Origin: Pseudomonadota bacterium
GTDB taxonomy: Bacteria > Pseudomonadota > Alphaproteobacteria > Rhizobiales > Xanthobacteraceae
Length of the DNA stretch: 64,000 nucleotides
Assembly: GCA_018971625.1 (NCBI GenBank)
Contig: JAGXAJ010000003.1
Coordinates: forward strand, 1 to 64,000
Reading direction: 5' to 3'
Numbering within the stretch: the stretch's first letter is position 1; each line of letters starts with the position of its first letter. The notes beneath the pieces were generated by a model. It saw only the letters and a list, made by a program, of their open reading frames with translations, made no database searches and was not told the origin of the DNA. A program made the position numbers and the translations under genes. Below are positions 1 to 8,813 of this stretch, in pieces.

Positions 1-540
1 GCCTTCGCGGCGCGCTGCTGGCTCTGCACCGCATAGGCATCGACGTCGTCGCGCGAGATGCCGTATTTGGTCGCGATCAGATCGGCGGAAACGCCCTGCG
101 GCATGAAATAGGCCGGCACCGCGATCGAGGGGTCCATCGGCCAGGCGCCGCCGGAGGCGCCGATGCCGACGCGGCTCATCGATTCGGCGCCGCCGCCGAT
201 GGTGAGTTCGTGCTGGCCGCTCATGATCTGGGCGGCGGCGAAGTTCACCGCGTCGAGGCCGGACGCGCAGAAGCGGCTGATCTGCACGCCCGGAACGGCT
301 TCGCCCAACCCCGCCTCGATCGCGGCGAAGCGCGCGATGTCGGAGCCGGCCTCGCCGACCGGATCGACCACGCCGAGCACGACATCGTCGATGACATCGG
401 ATGCGATGTTGTTGCGTTCTTTCAGGGCCTTCAGCGGCACCGTCGCCAGCGCCAGCGCAGTCACCTCATGCAGCGCGCCATCCACCTTGCCGCGACCGCG
501 CGGCGTGCGAACGTGATCGTAGATATATGCCTCGGGCATG
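1..540 (-). CDS. acetyl-CoA C-acyltransferase (thiolase), 3' part cut by window edge
   Basis: Reverse-strand translation MPEAYIYDHVRTPRGRGKVDGALHEVTALALATVPL...VQISRFCASGLDAVNFAAAQIMSG; thiolase Cys motif. Confidence 0.9.
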
Positions 541-636
541 ACACCCTCCTGGTATGAGGATCATAATATATAGACTGGATATACAGGCTGACGCGACGAT
601 GTGGCGGATCTTTTTGCGGCGACGGAAGAGAACCGG

Positions 637-2428
637 TCAGAACGCTTCCGCCGCCAATTCCATGGTGGTCGCGCTTCCGGTCTGGATGCGCGCGAGATGC
701 AGCGCCGTTTCCGGCAACATCCGTTCCATGAAGAAGCGGCCGGTCACGAGCTTGGTGGTCAGATAGGAGGTAGCGCCGGAGCCTGCAATCTTGTCCTGCG
801 CGACTTTCGCCATCTTCGCCCACATGTAGCCGAAGGTGACGAGGCCGAATAATTGCATGTAGTCGGTGGCGGCAGCGCCGGCATTGTCGGGCTTGGCCAT
901 CGCATTCTGCATCAGCCAGGTGGTGGCCTGCTGCAGATGACCCAAAGCGGTGCTGAGCGGCACGATAAAGGGCTTCATCGCTTCATCCACGCCATGCTCC
1001 TTGGCAAAGGAGGCGACCTCGCCGAAGAACGACATCACCGCACGGCCGCCGCCGCGCGGCAACTTGCGCCCGACCAGATCGAGCGCCTGGATACCGTTGG
1101 CACCCTCATAGATCATGGCAATGCGTGCATCGCGCACGAACTGCTCCATGCCGTTTTCGGCGATATAGCCGTGACCGCCATACATCTGCTGCGCCAGCAC
1201 CGCGTTGGAAAATCCGACATCCGTCATCACGCCCTTCATGACCGGCGTCATCAATCCCATGTGATCGTCGGCGGCTTCCCTGTCTTTCGGATCGCTCGAG
1301 CGATGCGCGACATCGCTTTTCAGCGCCGTCCACACCACCATGGCGCGCGCCGCCTCGTTAAAAGCGCGAATGGTCAACAGCGTGCGGCGCACGTCCGGAT
1401 GAACGATGATGGGGTCGGCGGCCTTGTCGGGGACCTGCGGCCCCGATAGCGCGCGGCCCTGCAGGCGATCGCGGGCATAGGCCACTGCGTTCTGGTAAGC
1501 CACCTCGGACTGCGCCAGGCCCTGCACCGCGACGCCGAGCCGTGCTTCGTTCATCATCACGAACATGCCCTGCATGCCCTTGTTTTCCTCGCCGATCAGC
1601 CAGCCGATGGCGCCGTCATAGTTCATCACGCAGGTGGAATTGCCGTGGATGCCCATCTTGTGCTCGATCGAGCCGCAAGACACGCCGTTGCGCGTGCCCA
1701 GCGAGCCATCGGAATTGACCAGGAATTTCGGCACCACGAACAGCGACACGCCCTTGATGCCGGCCGGTGCACCCTCGATCCGCGCCAGCACCAGATGGAT
1801 GATGTTTTCGGCGAGGTCATGCTCGCCGGCCGAGATGAAGATCTTGGTGCCGGTGATCTTGTAGCTGCCGTTGGCCTGCTTGACCGCTTTCGTGCGCAGC
1901 AGACCCAAATCCGTGCCGCATTGCGGCTCGGTCAGATTCATGGTGCCGGTCCATTCCCCCGCCACCATCTTCGGCACGAACATCTGCTTCTGTTCGGGTT
2001 TGCCGTGCACGATCAGCGCCGCCGTCGCGCCCACGGTCAGGCCGCCATACATGGAGAACGCCATATTGGCGGCCGACTGGAATTCGGTGACGATCTGACT
2101 GAGCGCGACGGGCAGCCCCTGTCCGCCGAATTCCGTGGGCGCCGAAAGACCGAGCCAGCCGCCTTCGGCAACCTGTTTGAACGCTTGCTTGAAGCCTTTC
2201 GGGGTCGTCACGCTGCCGTCGTCATGGCGGACGCAGCCTTCGAGATCGCCGACCCGGTTGAGCGGCTGCAGGACTTCTTCGCTGAGCTTGGCGGCTTCAC
2301 CCAGGATGGCTTCCCGCACGTCGGCGGAAGCGTCGGTGAAGCCGGGCAGATTGTCGTAGCGGTCGATCTGGAACACGTCGTTGAGCAGGAAACTGACATC
2401 TTCGAGTGGGGCCTTGTAGGTCGGCATC
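637..2428 (-). CDS. acyl-CoA dehydrogenase
   Basis: MPTYKAPLEDVSFLLNDVF...; FADH-type motifs (MNLTEPQCGTDLG, YGGHGYIAENGMEQFVRDARI); start moved inside the ORF to the MPTYKAP codon. Confidence 0.92.
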
Positions 2429-2778
2429 CTTTTTCTCCCGGCTGGCTGGCCGCTCTCCCTTGAGGATTTTATTGCAGTGCAGCAATTCCTGGATTCCCGA
2501 ATCAAAGACTAACCGGTCCAAGGCCGCCGCGGCAGTCCTTGCGACACCGGTGACCTGCGCACCCCACAACTACCGGTGGATGACGCCGGCGGGTTCTATA
2601 GAGGACGAGGTAACTTTAAGACGCGACCGCCCAATTCCTTAACCGGTTATTTACCGTAACGCGAAAAAGTCGGTGGCTAAGGCAGACGACCGGCGCGGAA
2701 TTCGATTGTCTCTTCAATTGGGACGCGCGGGGAGACTGTAAGGCGCAAGGACAGCGCCGGTCGGAACCGGATCAGAGC

Positions 2779-5700
2779 ATGAATTCGCGCGTATCGTGGA
2801 GTGTTGATGGCATTGATCCATCCGTGCGCGAGAGGGCCGAGGCCGCCGCGCATCGCGCCGGCATGTCACTGAACGACTGGCTCAATTCCACTCTCGGCGA
2901 ATCCGCCCCGCCGGATTTTCGCGGTGTCCCGCAGCAGGCGCCGTTGCAGCAAACCCGCGACGTCGCCGATATCCACCAGCGGCTGGATTCCATCACCCGC
3001 CAGATCGAGCAGATTTCGCGCCCCGCCTCACGCAATGATTCGCACCATGGCGCGACGAACGAGCCTGGCGTTGCCCGGCAATTGAACGACGCGATCTCCC
3101 GTCTCGATGCGCGGCTGGCGCAAATCTCGAATCCGGCGGCGCGAAACGCCGAGCTGCAGGACAAGCAGCGGCAGTCGGAGATGGTCGAGCGCGCGGCAGC
3201 CCAAGTCTATACCTCCCAGGTCTACCGCCCTTCGCCTCCGATCAGCCCGGCCTCATTCGATTCCGCGATCGCGGAAATCGCAGCGCGCCAGAACGAACTT
3301 GACGACGACGCGCCGCGGCCGATGGCGCCGCGTCGCGCCGCGCCGGCTGCCCCTGCGAGGCCAGTTGCGCCGATGCCGGCAGGACCCGATTTTTCCTCGC
3401 TTGAGCGCCACCTCTCAAAGATCACCAGCCAGATCGAGGCGCTGCAGCGCCCCGACGGGATCGAGCAATCGATAGCGCTGTTCCGCAGCGAGCTGGCGGA
3501 GATCCGCGCCGCCATCACCGAGGCGATGCCGCGCCGGGCCATCGAATCGATCGAGGGCGAAATCCGCTCGCTGTCGCGTCGCATCGACGACACGCGCCAG
3601 AACGGCACCGACGGTCTGGCGCTGGTCGGCATCGAGCGCGCGCTCGGCGAAATCCGCGAAGTGCTGCGTTCGCTGAAGCCGGCCGAGCAGTTCGCCGGCT
3701 ATGACGAGGCGATCCGCAACCTCGGCGCCAAGCTCGACCTGATCCTGCGCGCCAATGACGATCCCTCGACGGTGCATCAGCTCGAAGGCGCGATCGCAGC
3801 CCTTCGCTCCATCGTCTCCAACGTCGCTTCCAACGACGCGCTGGCGCGGCTTTCCGACGACGTCCGTCTGCTGTCTTCCAGGGTCGATCAGCTTTCCCGC
3901 GCCGGCGAAGGCGGCGATTCGTTCGCGATGCTCGAACAGCGCATCGCCGCATTGAGTTCGACACTGGAAAGCCGCGAACACCCGGCCGCCGAAAGCACCG
4001 AACATTTCGAAGGCGCGCTGCGGGCATTGTCCGACCGCCTCGACCGCATGCCTGTCGGCAATGACGGCGCGTCGGCTTTCGCTCATCTCGAACAGCGCGT
4101 GTCGTATCTGCTCGAACGTCTCGAAGCCACCAGCGATCACCGCTCCGGCAATCTCGAGCGGGTCGAGGATGGCTTGCAGGACATTCTGCGCCATCTCGAA
4201 AACCAGCAGGCGAGCTTTGCCGCGCTGGCCGAGAGCGCCCGCAACGCCGCGCCGCGCGATTTGGGGGGACAGGATTCGGAGCTTGCCGAAATCGTCAAGC
4301 GCGAATTGACCGACATCCGTTTCAGTCAGACCGAGCGCGACCGTCACACCCAGGAGTCGCTCGAAGCTGTTCACAACACGCTCGGCCATGTGGTCGATCG
4401 ACTGGCGATGATCGAAGGCGACCTGCGCACGGTTCGCTCGGTGCCGGTGGCGACGCTGCCGGAGGTGCGGTCCGAACCCCGACCCGCCACACCTCAAACC
4501 GCTCCCCAGGCACCGCCGCACCTGGCGATGCCACCGCAGATCAAGCCGGAATTGCCCAATCCTGCCGCTAACGATGCGCATTTCAACGCTGCACCGCGCG
4601 AATTCCATGCTGCGCCCGCGGCCATCGCCAGCATCGCGCCACGCGCCATCAGCGAGATCCTTGAGCCCTATGCAGCGCCGGCGCGCGCTACAATCGAACC
4701 CGGTCTGCCGCCGGATCACCCGCTCGAGCCGGGAACGCGACCCAACGGACGGCCGGCGTCGCCCTCGGAACGCATCGCCGCTTCCGAAAGCGCCATCAGC
4801 GAAATTCCCGCGGCCAGGCCCGAGCCTGCCACCGCGTCAAGCTTCATAGCCGCCGCACGCCGCGCTGCCCAGGCAGCCGCGGCTGCGCAACAGCCAACCG
4901 GCAAACCGGCCAAGCCCGCAAAAGCCGCACGCATTCAGGCGAAGGCGTCTGCCACAGCTCCCGGCGACAAGGAACCATCGACGATCACTTCCAAGATCCG
5001 CTCGCTGCTGGTTGGTGCAAGCGTGGTCGTGATCGTGCTCGGTACCTTCAAGTTGGCGATGACGCTGCTCGACGGCGGCAGTTTGCTGCAATTCCCCGCC
5101 GGCAAGAGCTCAAGCACGCCTGCTCCGGCCCAGGCACCCGCCGACAGCGACGCCAAACCGGAAAGCCCTGCACCGGCGACACCCTCGATGACGGCGCCGA
5201 CGCCGATCGGACGGCAGTCCTACAATAATTCGTCCACCGACAATTCCGGCGCCTCGATGGCGATCCCCCCAGTCGGTTCGCCGACAGCGGCCAACGACAT
5301 CACCGGCGCGATCCCGGCCGCACCGCTGGCGCCGACGGACGGCAAGCTTCACCCGGTGCAGATTCCGCCGACCGAGCGACTGCCCGATGCGATCGGCGGA
5401 CCGGCGCTGCGCGCGGCCGCGCTGAAAGGCGATCCGACCGCGGCCTATGAAATCGGTCTGCGTTATGCCGAGGGCAAAGGCACCGCCACGAATTTGGACG
5501 AAGCCGCGAAATGGTATGACCGCGCGGCGCAGGCCGGCGTGGTGCCCGCCATCTTCCGACTCGGGACCTTCTACGAAAAGGGCCTGGGCGTGAAAAAGGA
5601 CACCGATATCGCGCGCCGCTACTACATGCAGGCGGCCGAACGGGGCAACGCCAAGGCGATGCATAATCTGGCCGTGCTCGATGCAGACGGCGGCGGCAAG

Positions 5701-6087
5701 GGCGCCGACTACAAGAGCGCGGCGCAATGGTTTCGCAAGGCCGCCGATCATGGCGTCTCGGACAGCCAGTTCAACCTCGGCATTCTCTACGCGCGCGGCA
5801 TCGGCGTCGAACAGAACCTCGCCGAATCGTTCAAATGGTTCAGCCTGGCGGCAGCGCAGGGCGACGCGGACGCCGCCCGCAAGCGCGACGATATCGCCAA
5901 ACGGCTCGACGTCCAGTCGCTGGCCGCGGCCAGACTCGCGATCCAGACTTTCAACGCGGAGCCCCAACCCGATGACGCCATCAACGTGGCGACGCCGGCC
6001 GGTGGATGGGACAGCGCGCCCGCGCAGGCCAATACAACGAAGCCGGCCACCAGACCTGTCGCGGCCAAACGCACGGCGGCGCGTTAA
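2779..6087 (+). CDS. PodJ-like / SEL1-repeat polar localisation-type protein
   Basis: N-terminal RHH-like MNSRVSWSVDGIDPSVRERAEAAAHRAGMS, long coiled coil, one TM segment, C-terminal Sel1 repeats (AAYEIGLRYAEGKG.., AIFRLGTFYEKGLGV..). Confidence 0.85.
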   Translation: MNSRVSWSVDGIDPSVRERAEAAAHRAGMSLNDWLNSTLGESAPPDFRGVPQQAPLQQTRDVADIHQRLDSITRQIEQISRPASRNDSHHGATNEPGVARQLNDAISRLDARLAQISNPAARNAELQDKQRQSEMVERAAAQVYTSQVYRPSPPISPASFDSAIAEIAARQNELDDDAPRPMAPRRAAPAAPARPVAPMPAGPDFSSLERHLSKITSQIEALQRPDGIEQSIALFRSELAEIRAAITEAMPRRAIESIEGEIRSLSRRIDDTRQNGTDGLALVGIERALGEIREVLRSLKPAEQFAGYDEAIRNLGAKLDLILRANDDPSTVHQLEGAIAALRSIVSNVASNDALARLSDDVRLLSSRVDQLSRAGEGGDSFAMLEQRIAALSSTLESREHPAAESTEHFEGALRALSDRLDRMPVGNDGASAFAHLEQRVSYLLERLEATSDHRSGNLERVEDGLQDILRHLENQQASFAALAESARNAAPRDLGGQDSELAEIVKRELTDIRFSQTERDRHTQESLEAVHNTLGHVVDRLAMIEGDLRTVRSVPVATLPEVRSEPRPATPQTAPQAPPHLAMPPQIKPELPNPAANDAHFNAAPREFHAAPAAIASIAPRAISEILEPYAAPARATIEPGLPPDHPLEPGTRPNGRPASPSERIAASESAISEIPAARPEPATASSFIAAARRAAQAAAAAQQPTGKPAKPAKAARIQAKASATAPGDKEPSTITSKIRSLLVGASVVVIVLGTFKLAMTLLDGGSLLQFPAGKSSSTPAPAQAPADSDAKPESPAPATPSMTAPTPIGRQSYNNSSTDNSGASMAIPPVGSPTAANDITGAIPAAPLAPTDGKLHPVQIPPTERLPDAIGGPALRAAALKGDPTAAYEIGLRYAEGKGTATNLDEAAKWYDRAAQAGVVPAIFRLGTFYEKGLGVKKDTDIARRYYMQAAERGNAKAMHNLAVLDADGGGKGADYKSAAQWFRKAADHGVSDSQFNLGILYARGIGVEQNLAESFKWFSLAAAQGDADAARKRDDIAKRLDVQSLAAARLAIQTFNAEPQPDDAINVATPAGGWDSAPAQANTTKPATRPVAAKRTAAR

Positions 6088-6277
6088 TCCGAATTCCTCA
6101 CCACATCGCAAGGCGCGCAGCGGCTGCGGCAAAAAATGCCAGCCGCGGCGTATTCTTTAGTCCCTCAAAATGACAATTTCGGTTATGCAGGGGCGCGGCG
6201 TTGGATCCGCGCTCCCGAAGAAACCACGCCGTGGGCGGTTTCGGCCAGCCTCAGGGCTCATTCCGAAATAGACGCGC

Positions 6278-7204
6278 GTGCAGATCTTTCTCCCCATCGC
6301 CGATATTCCGGTCAATGTCTTTCTCCTGCTGGCGATGGGCGCGGCGGTTGGTTTTGTATCGGGCATGTTTGGAATCGGTGGCGGCTTCCTGATGACGCCG
6401 CTTCTGATCTTCATCGGCATCACGCCCGCGGTCGCGGTCGCCTCGGTGGCGAGTCACATCGCCGCCTCGTCGTTTTCCGGCGCGATCTTCTACTGGCGGC
6501 GCCGGGCTATCGATCCACTTCTGGTGATCGTGTTGCTGAGCGGCGGCGTGGTCGGCACCACGCTCGGGGTCTGGACCTTCACGCAGATGCGCGCGCTCGG
6601 CCAGCTCGATCTGATGATCGCGCTGTCCTATGTCGTCCTGCTGACCACAGTCGGTGCGCTGATGTTCTGGGAAGGCTTGCGTGCGATCCTGCGGGTGCGG
6701 CGCGGCATTGCATCGTCGACGCGCCGGCCCGGCAGCCATGGCTGGATTCACGGCCTGCCGCTGAAATTGCGCTTCAAGCGCTCCAAAATCTACCTGTCGG
6801 TCATTCCCGTGGTCGCGGTCGGAATCATCATCGGCTTCATCGGCGCGGTGATGGGCATTGGCGGCGGCTTCATCCTGGTCCCGATCATGATCTACCTGCT
6901 GCGGGTGCCGACCTCGACCGTGATCGGCACCTCGATGGTGCTGACGCTGGTCACCATGGTATTCGCAACCATCCTGCACGCGGCCACCAATCATCTGGTC
7001 GATGCCGTGCTGGCACTGATCCTGATGATCGGCGGCGTCACCGGCGCGCAATTCGGCGCCCGCGCCGGCCAGAAAATCCGCGGCGAACATTTGCGGCTGT
7101 TGCTCGGCCTGTTGATCCTCTCGGTCGGCATCCGCTTTGCGATCGAATTGGGAATCAAGCCCGACGATCTCTTCACCATCCGCGAGACCGGAGACAGCGG
7201 ATGA
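6278..7204 (+). CDS. sulfite exporter TauE/SafE family protein
   Basis: Multi-TM protein with duplicated GIGGGFLMTPLLI / GIGGGFILVPIMIY motifs. Confidence 0.88.
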   Translation: MQIFLPIADIPVNVFLLLAMGAAVGFVSGMFGIGGGFLMTPLLIFIGITPAVAVASVASHIAASSFSGAIFYWRRRAIDPLLVIVLLSGGVVGTTLGVWTFTQMRALGQLDLMIALSYVVLLTTVGALMFWEGLRAILRVRRGIASSTRRPGSHGWIHGLPLKLRFKRSKIYLSVIPVVAVGIIIGFIGAVMGIGGGFILVPIMIYLLRVPTSTVIGTSMVLTLVTMVFATILHAATNHLVDAVLALILMIGGVTGAQFGARAGQKIRGEHLRLLLGLLILSVGIRFAIELGIKPDDLFTIRETGDSG

Positions 7205-7992
7205 TCGCACGCATGGCACTCGCCACCCTCGCGGCCGTGCTGGCGTCAAGCGCCGGCCTTGCGGTGCGTGCTGCGCATGCCGAGCGGTTGATCGTATCGG
7301 TCTCGAACCAGCGCGTGACGGTGACGCCGAATTATTCCGGTGAGGAATTGGTGCTGTTCGGTTCGGTCGAGAAGGACGCCTCCACGCCCGCGACCCGCGC
7401 CGAGTACGATCTGGTGGTCACCGTCAGCGGGCCGCCTGCCGATATGGTCACGCGCCGCAAGGAACGCCGGTTCGGCATCTGGCTCAATACCGACTATCGA
7501 CAGTTCGTCAAGGTACCGACCTATCTTGCGCTGTTTTCCAATCGGCCATTCGACGCCATCGCCTCACCGGACGTGCAACGCCGGCAGCAGCTCGGCCTCA
7601 AAAATGTGTTGCTGACCCAGCGCGTCGGGCTGGACTATGCCGATGTGGTGCCCAACGATGCGTTCCGCAGCGCTTTTGTCCGGCTGCGCTCGGAACGCGG
7701 CCTCTACCGCGAGCAGACTTCAGCCGTGACTTTCCTGACGCCGACCTTGTTCCGCACCGGCATTCCGCTGCCCGCCAATGTGCCGATCGGCACCTACGGC
7801 GTCGAGATCAAATTGTTCTCGGCAGGCGCGCTGGTAACGCAAACCGAAACCAGCTTCGATATCGTCAAGGTCGGCTTCGAGCAGTTCGTCGCCACCACCG
7901 CGCGCCAGGACGGCCTGGTCTACGGCCTCGTCACCGCCTTCATGGCGCTGATGACGGGCTGGATGGCCTCGATCGTGTTCAGGAAGGATTGA
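7201..7992 (+). CDS. TIGR02186-type conserved membrane protein
   Basis: Overlaps TauE stop by ATGA; MIARMALATLAAVLASSAGLAVRAAHAERLIVSVSNQRVTVTPNYSGEELVLFG; C-terminal TM. Confidence 0.75.
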   Translation: MIARMALATLAAVLASSAGLAVRAAHAERLIVSVSNQRVTVTPNYSGEELVLFGSVEKDASTPATRAEYDLVVTVSGPPADMVTRRKERRFGIWLNTDYRQFVKVPTYLALFSNRPFDAIASPDVQRRQQLGLKNVLLTQRVGLDYADVVPNDAFRSAFVRLRSERGLYREQTSAVTFLTPTLFRTGIPLPANVPIGTYGVEIKLFSAGALVTQTETSFDIVKVGFEQFVATTARQDGLVYGLVTAFMALMTGWMASIVFRKD

Positions 7993-7998
7993 GCGAGC

Positions 7999-8790
7999 CT
8001 AATAACATCGCGAGGCGGCGATGCTATGCAGGCGGTGGTCGCCGAGCACATGCGCGATGAAGCCTGGCGTTCCAAATATCTTCGCGAAGGCAGCGTCGCG
8101 GATGCTTAAGCCCCCGGTATAGGCACCGAAGGCCGGCATCACGGCGCGTTCGCCATCGCAGGCGAAACAGCGCCGTTCCATCGAGCGTCCGCGCGTAGTG
8201 ACTCGCGCTTTCGGATGTAGATGGCCGGCGATTTCGCCGGCCGCGCCGGTCGGCTCGTGGCGAAACGAGATCGGTCCAATCGCAACTTCGCTGGCGACCA
8301 CGCCGCCAAGATCGGAGGGCAGCGCGGGATCGTGATTGCCGCAGATCCATATCCAGTCGCGCCGCGCCTGCAACGCCGCGATCGCCGCGCGATCGGGCGA
8401 CGACAGCCGCTCATGGGCGGTGCGGTCGTGAAAGCTGTCGCCGAGCGCGATCACCATGCGCGGATCATGTCGGGCGATCACGGCCGCAAGCCGGCTCAGC
8501 GTCGCCACCGTATCGTAAGGCGGCAACAGCACGCCGCGAGCGGCAAAACTGGAACCTTTTTCCAGATGCAGATCGGAGACCACGAGCAGGCTTTGATCTT
8601 CCCAGAACAACGCACCGTGGAGATCGGCGACGAGGCTGATACCGGCAATCGTAAGGTGCGACTGCTTTCCCCCTCCCCGTTGCGGGGACGGGTCAGGGAT
8701 GGGGATAGCGATGAATGATTGCGTCAGTGTGAGGCTCCCCTGTGTCACCCCACCCCGACCCTCCCCGCAAGGGGAGGTAAGAAGCGGCAT
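7999..8790 (-). CDS. pdeM: ligase-associated metallophosphoesterase (MPE/PdeM type)
   Basis: VVSDLHLEKGSSFAARG, ALGDSFHDR, ICGNHDPALP, GHLHPKA; N-terminus comes from a palindromic repeat. Confidence 0.88.
   Translation of the reverse strand: MPLLTSPCGEGRGGVTQGSLTLTQSFIAIPIPDPSPQRGGGKQSHLTIAGISLVADLHGALFWEDQSLLVVSDLHLEKGSSFAARGVLLPPYDTVATLSRLAAVIARHDPRMVIALGDSFHDRTAHERLSSPDRAAIAALQARRDWIWICGNHDPALPSDLGGVVASEVAIGPISFRHEPTGAAGEIAGHLHPKARVTTRGRSMERRCFACDGERAVMPAFGAYTGGLSIRDAAFAKIFGTPGFIAHVLGDHRLHSIAASRCY
8668..8782. repeat. palindromic 'CTCCCCTTGTGGGGAG'-class repeat inside the 5' end of pdeM
   Basis: cccctccccgttgcggggacgggtcagggatgggg ... caccccgaccctccccgcaaggggagg; translated as LTSPCGEGRGG...PIPDPSPQRGGGK. 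Confidence 0.8.
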
Positions 8791-8813
8791 GGCGCGTTTA
8801 TCGCCGCGGGCAA

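Noticed and set aside
853-2463. Plus-strand ORFs 853-1449 and 1645-2463 opposite acyl-CoA dehydrogenase
   Set aside because: Antisense shadow ORFs of a high-GC gene; His/Arg-rich, no motif or start context.
3415-4719. 434-aa minus-strand ORF inside the PodJ-like gene
   Set aside because: Antisense shadow of a strongly codon-biased gene; the plus strand has clear domains.
6136-7200. Upstream part of ORF 6136-7992
   Set aside because: Out-of-frame with TauE/SafE; the real gene begins at 7201 with a signal-like N-terminus.
5110-7249. Large minus-strand ORFs 5110-6132 and 6251-7249
   Set aside because: Arg/His/Asp-rich low-quality translations opposite confident CDSs.
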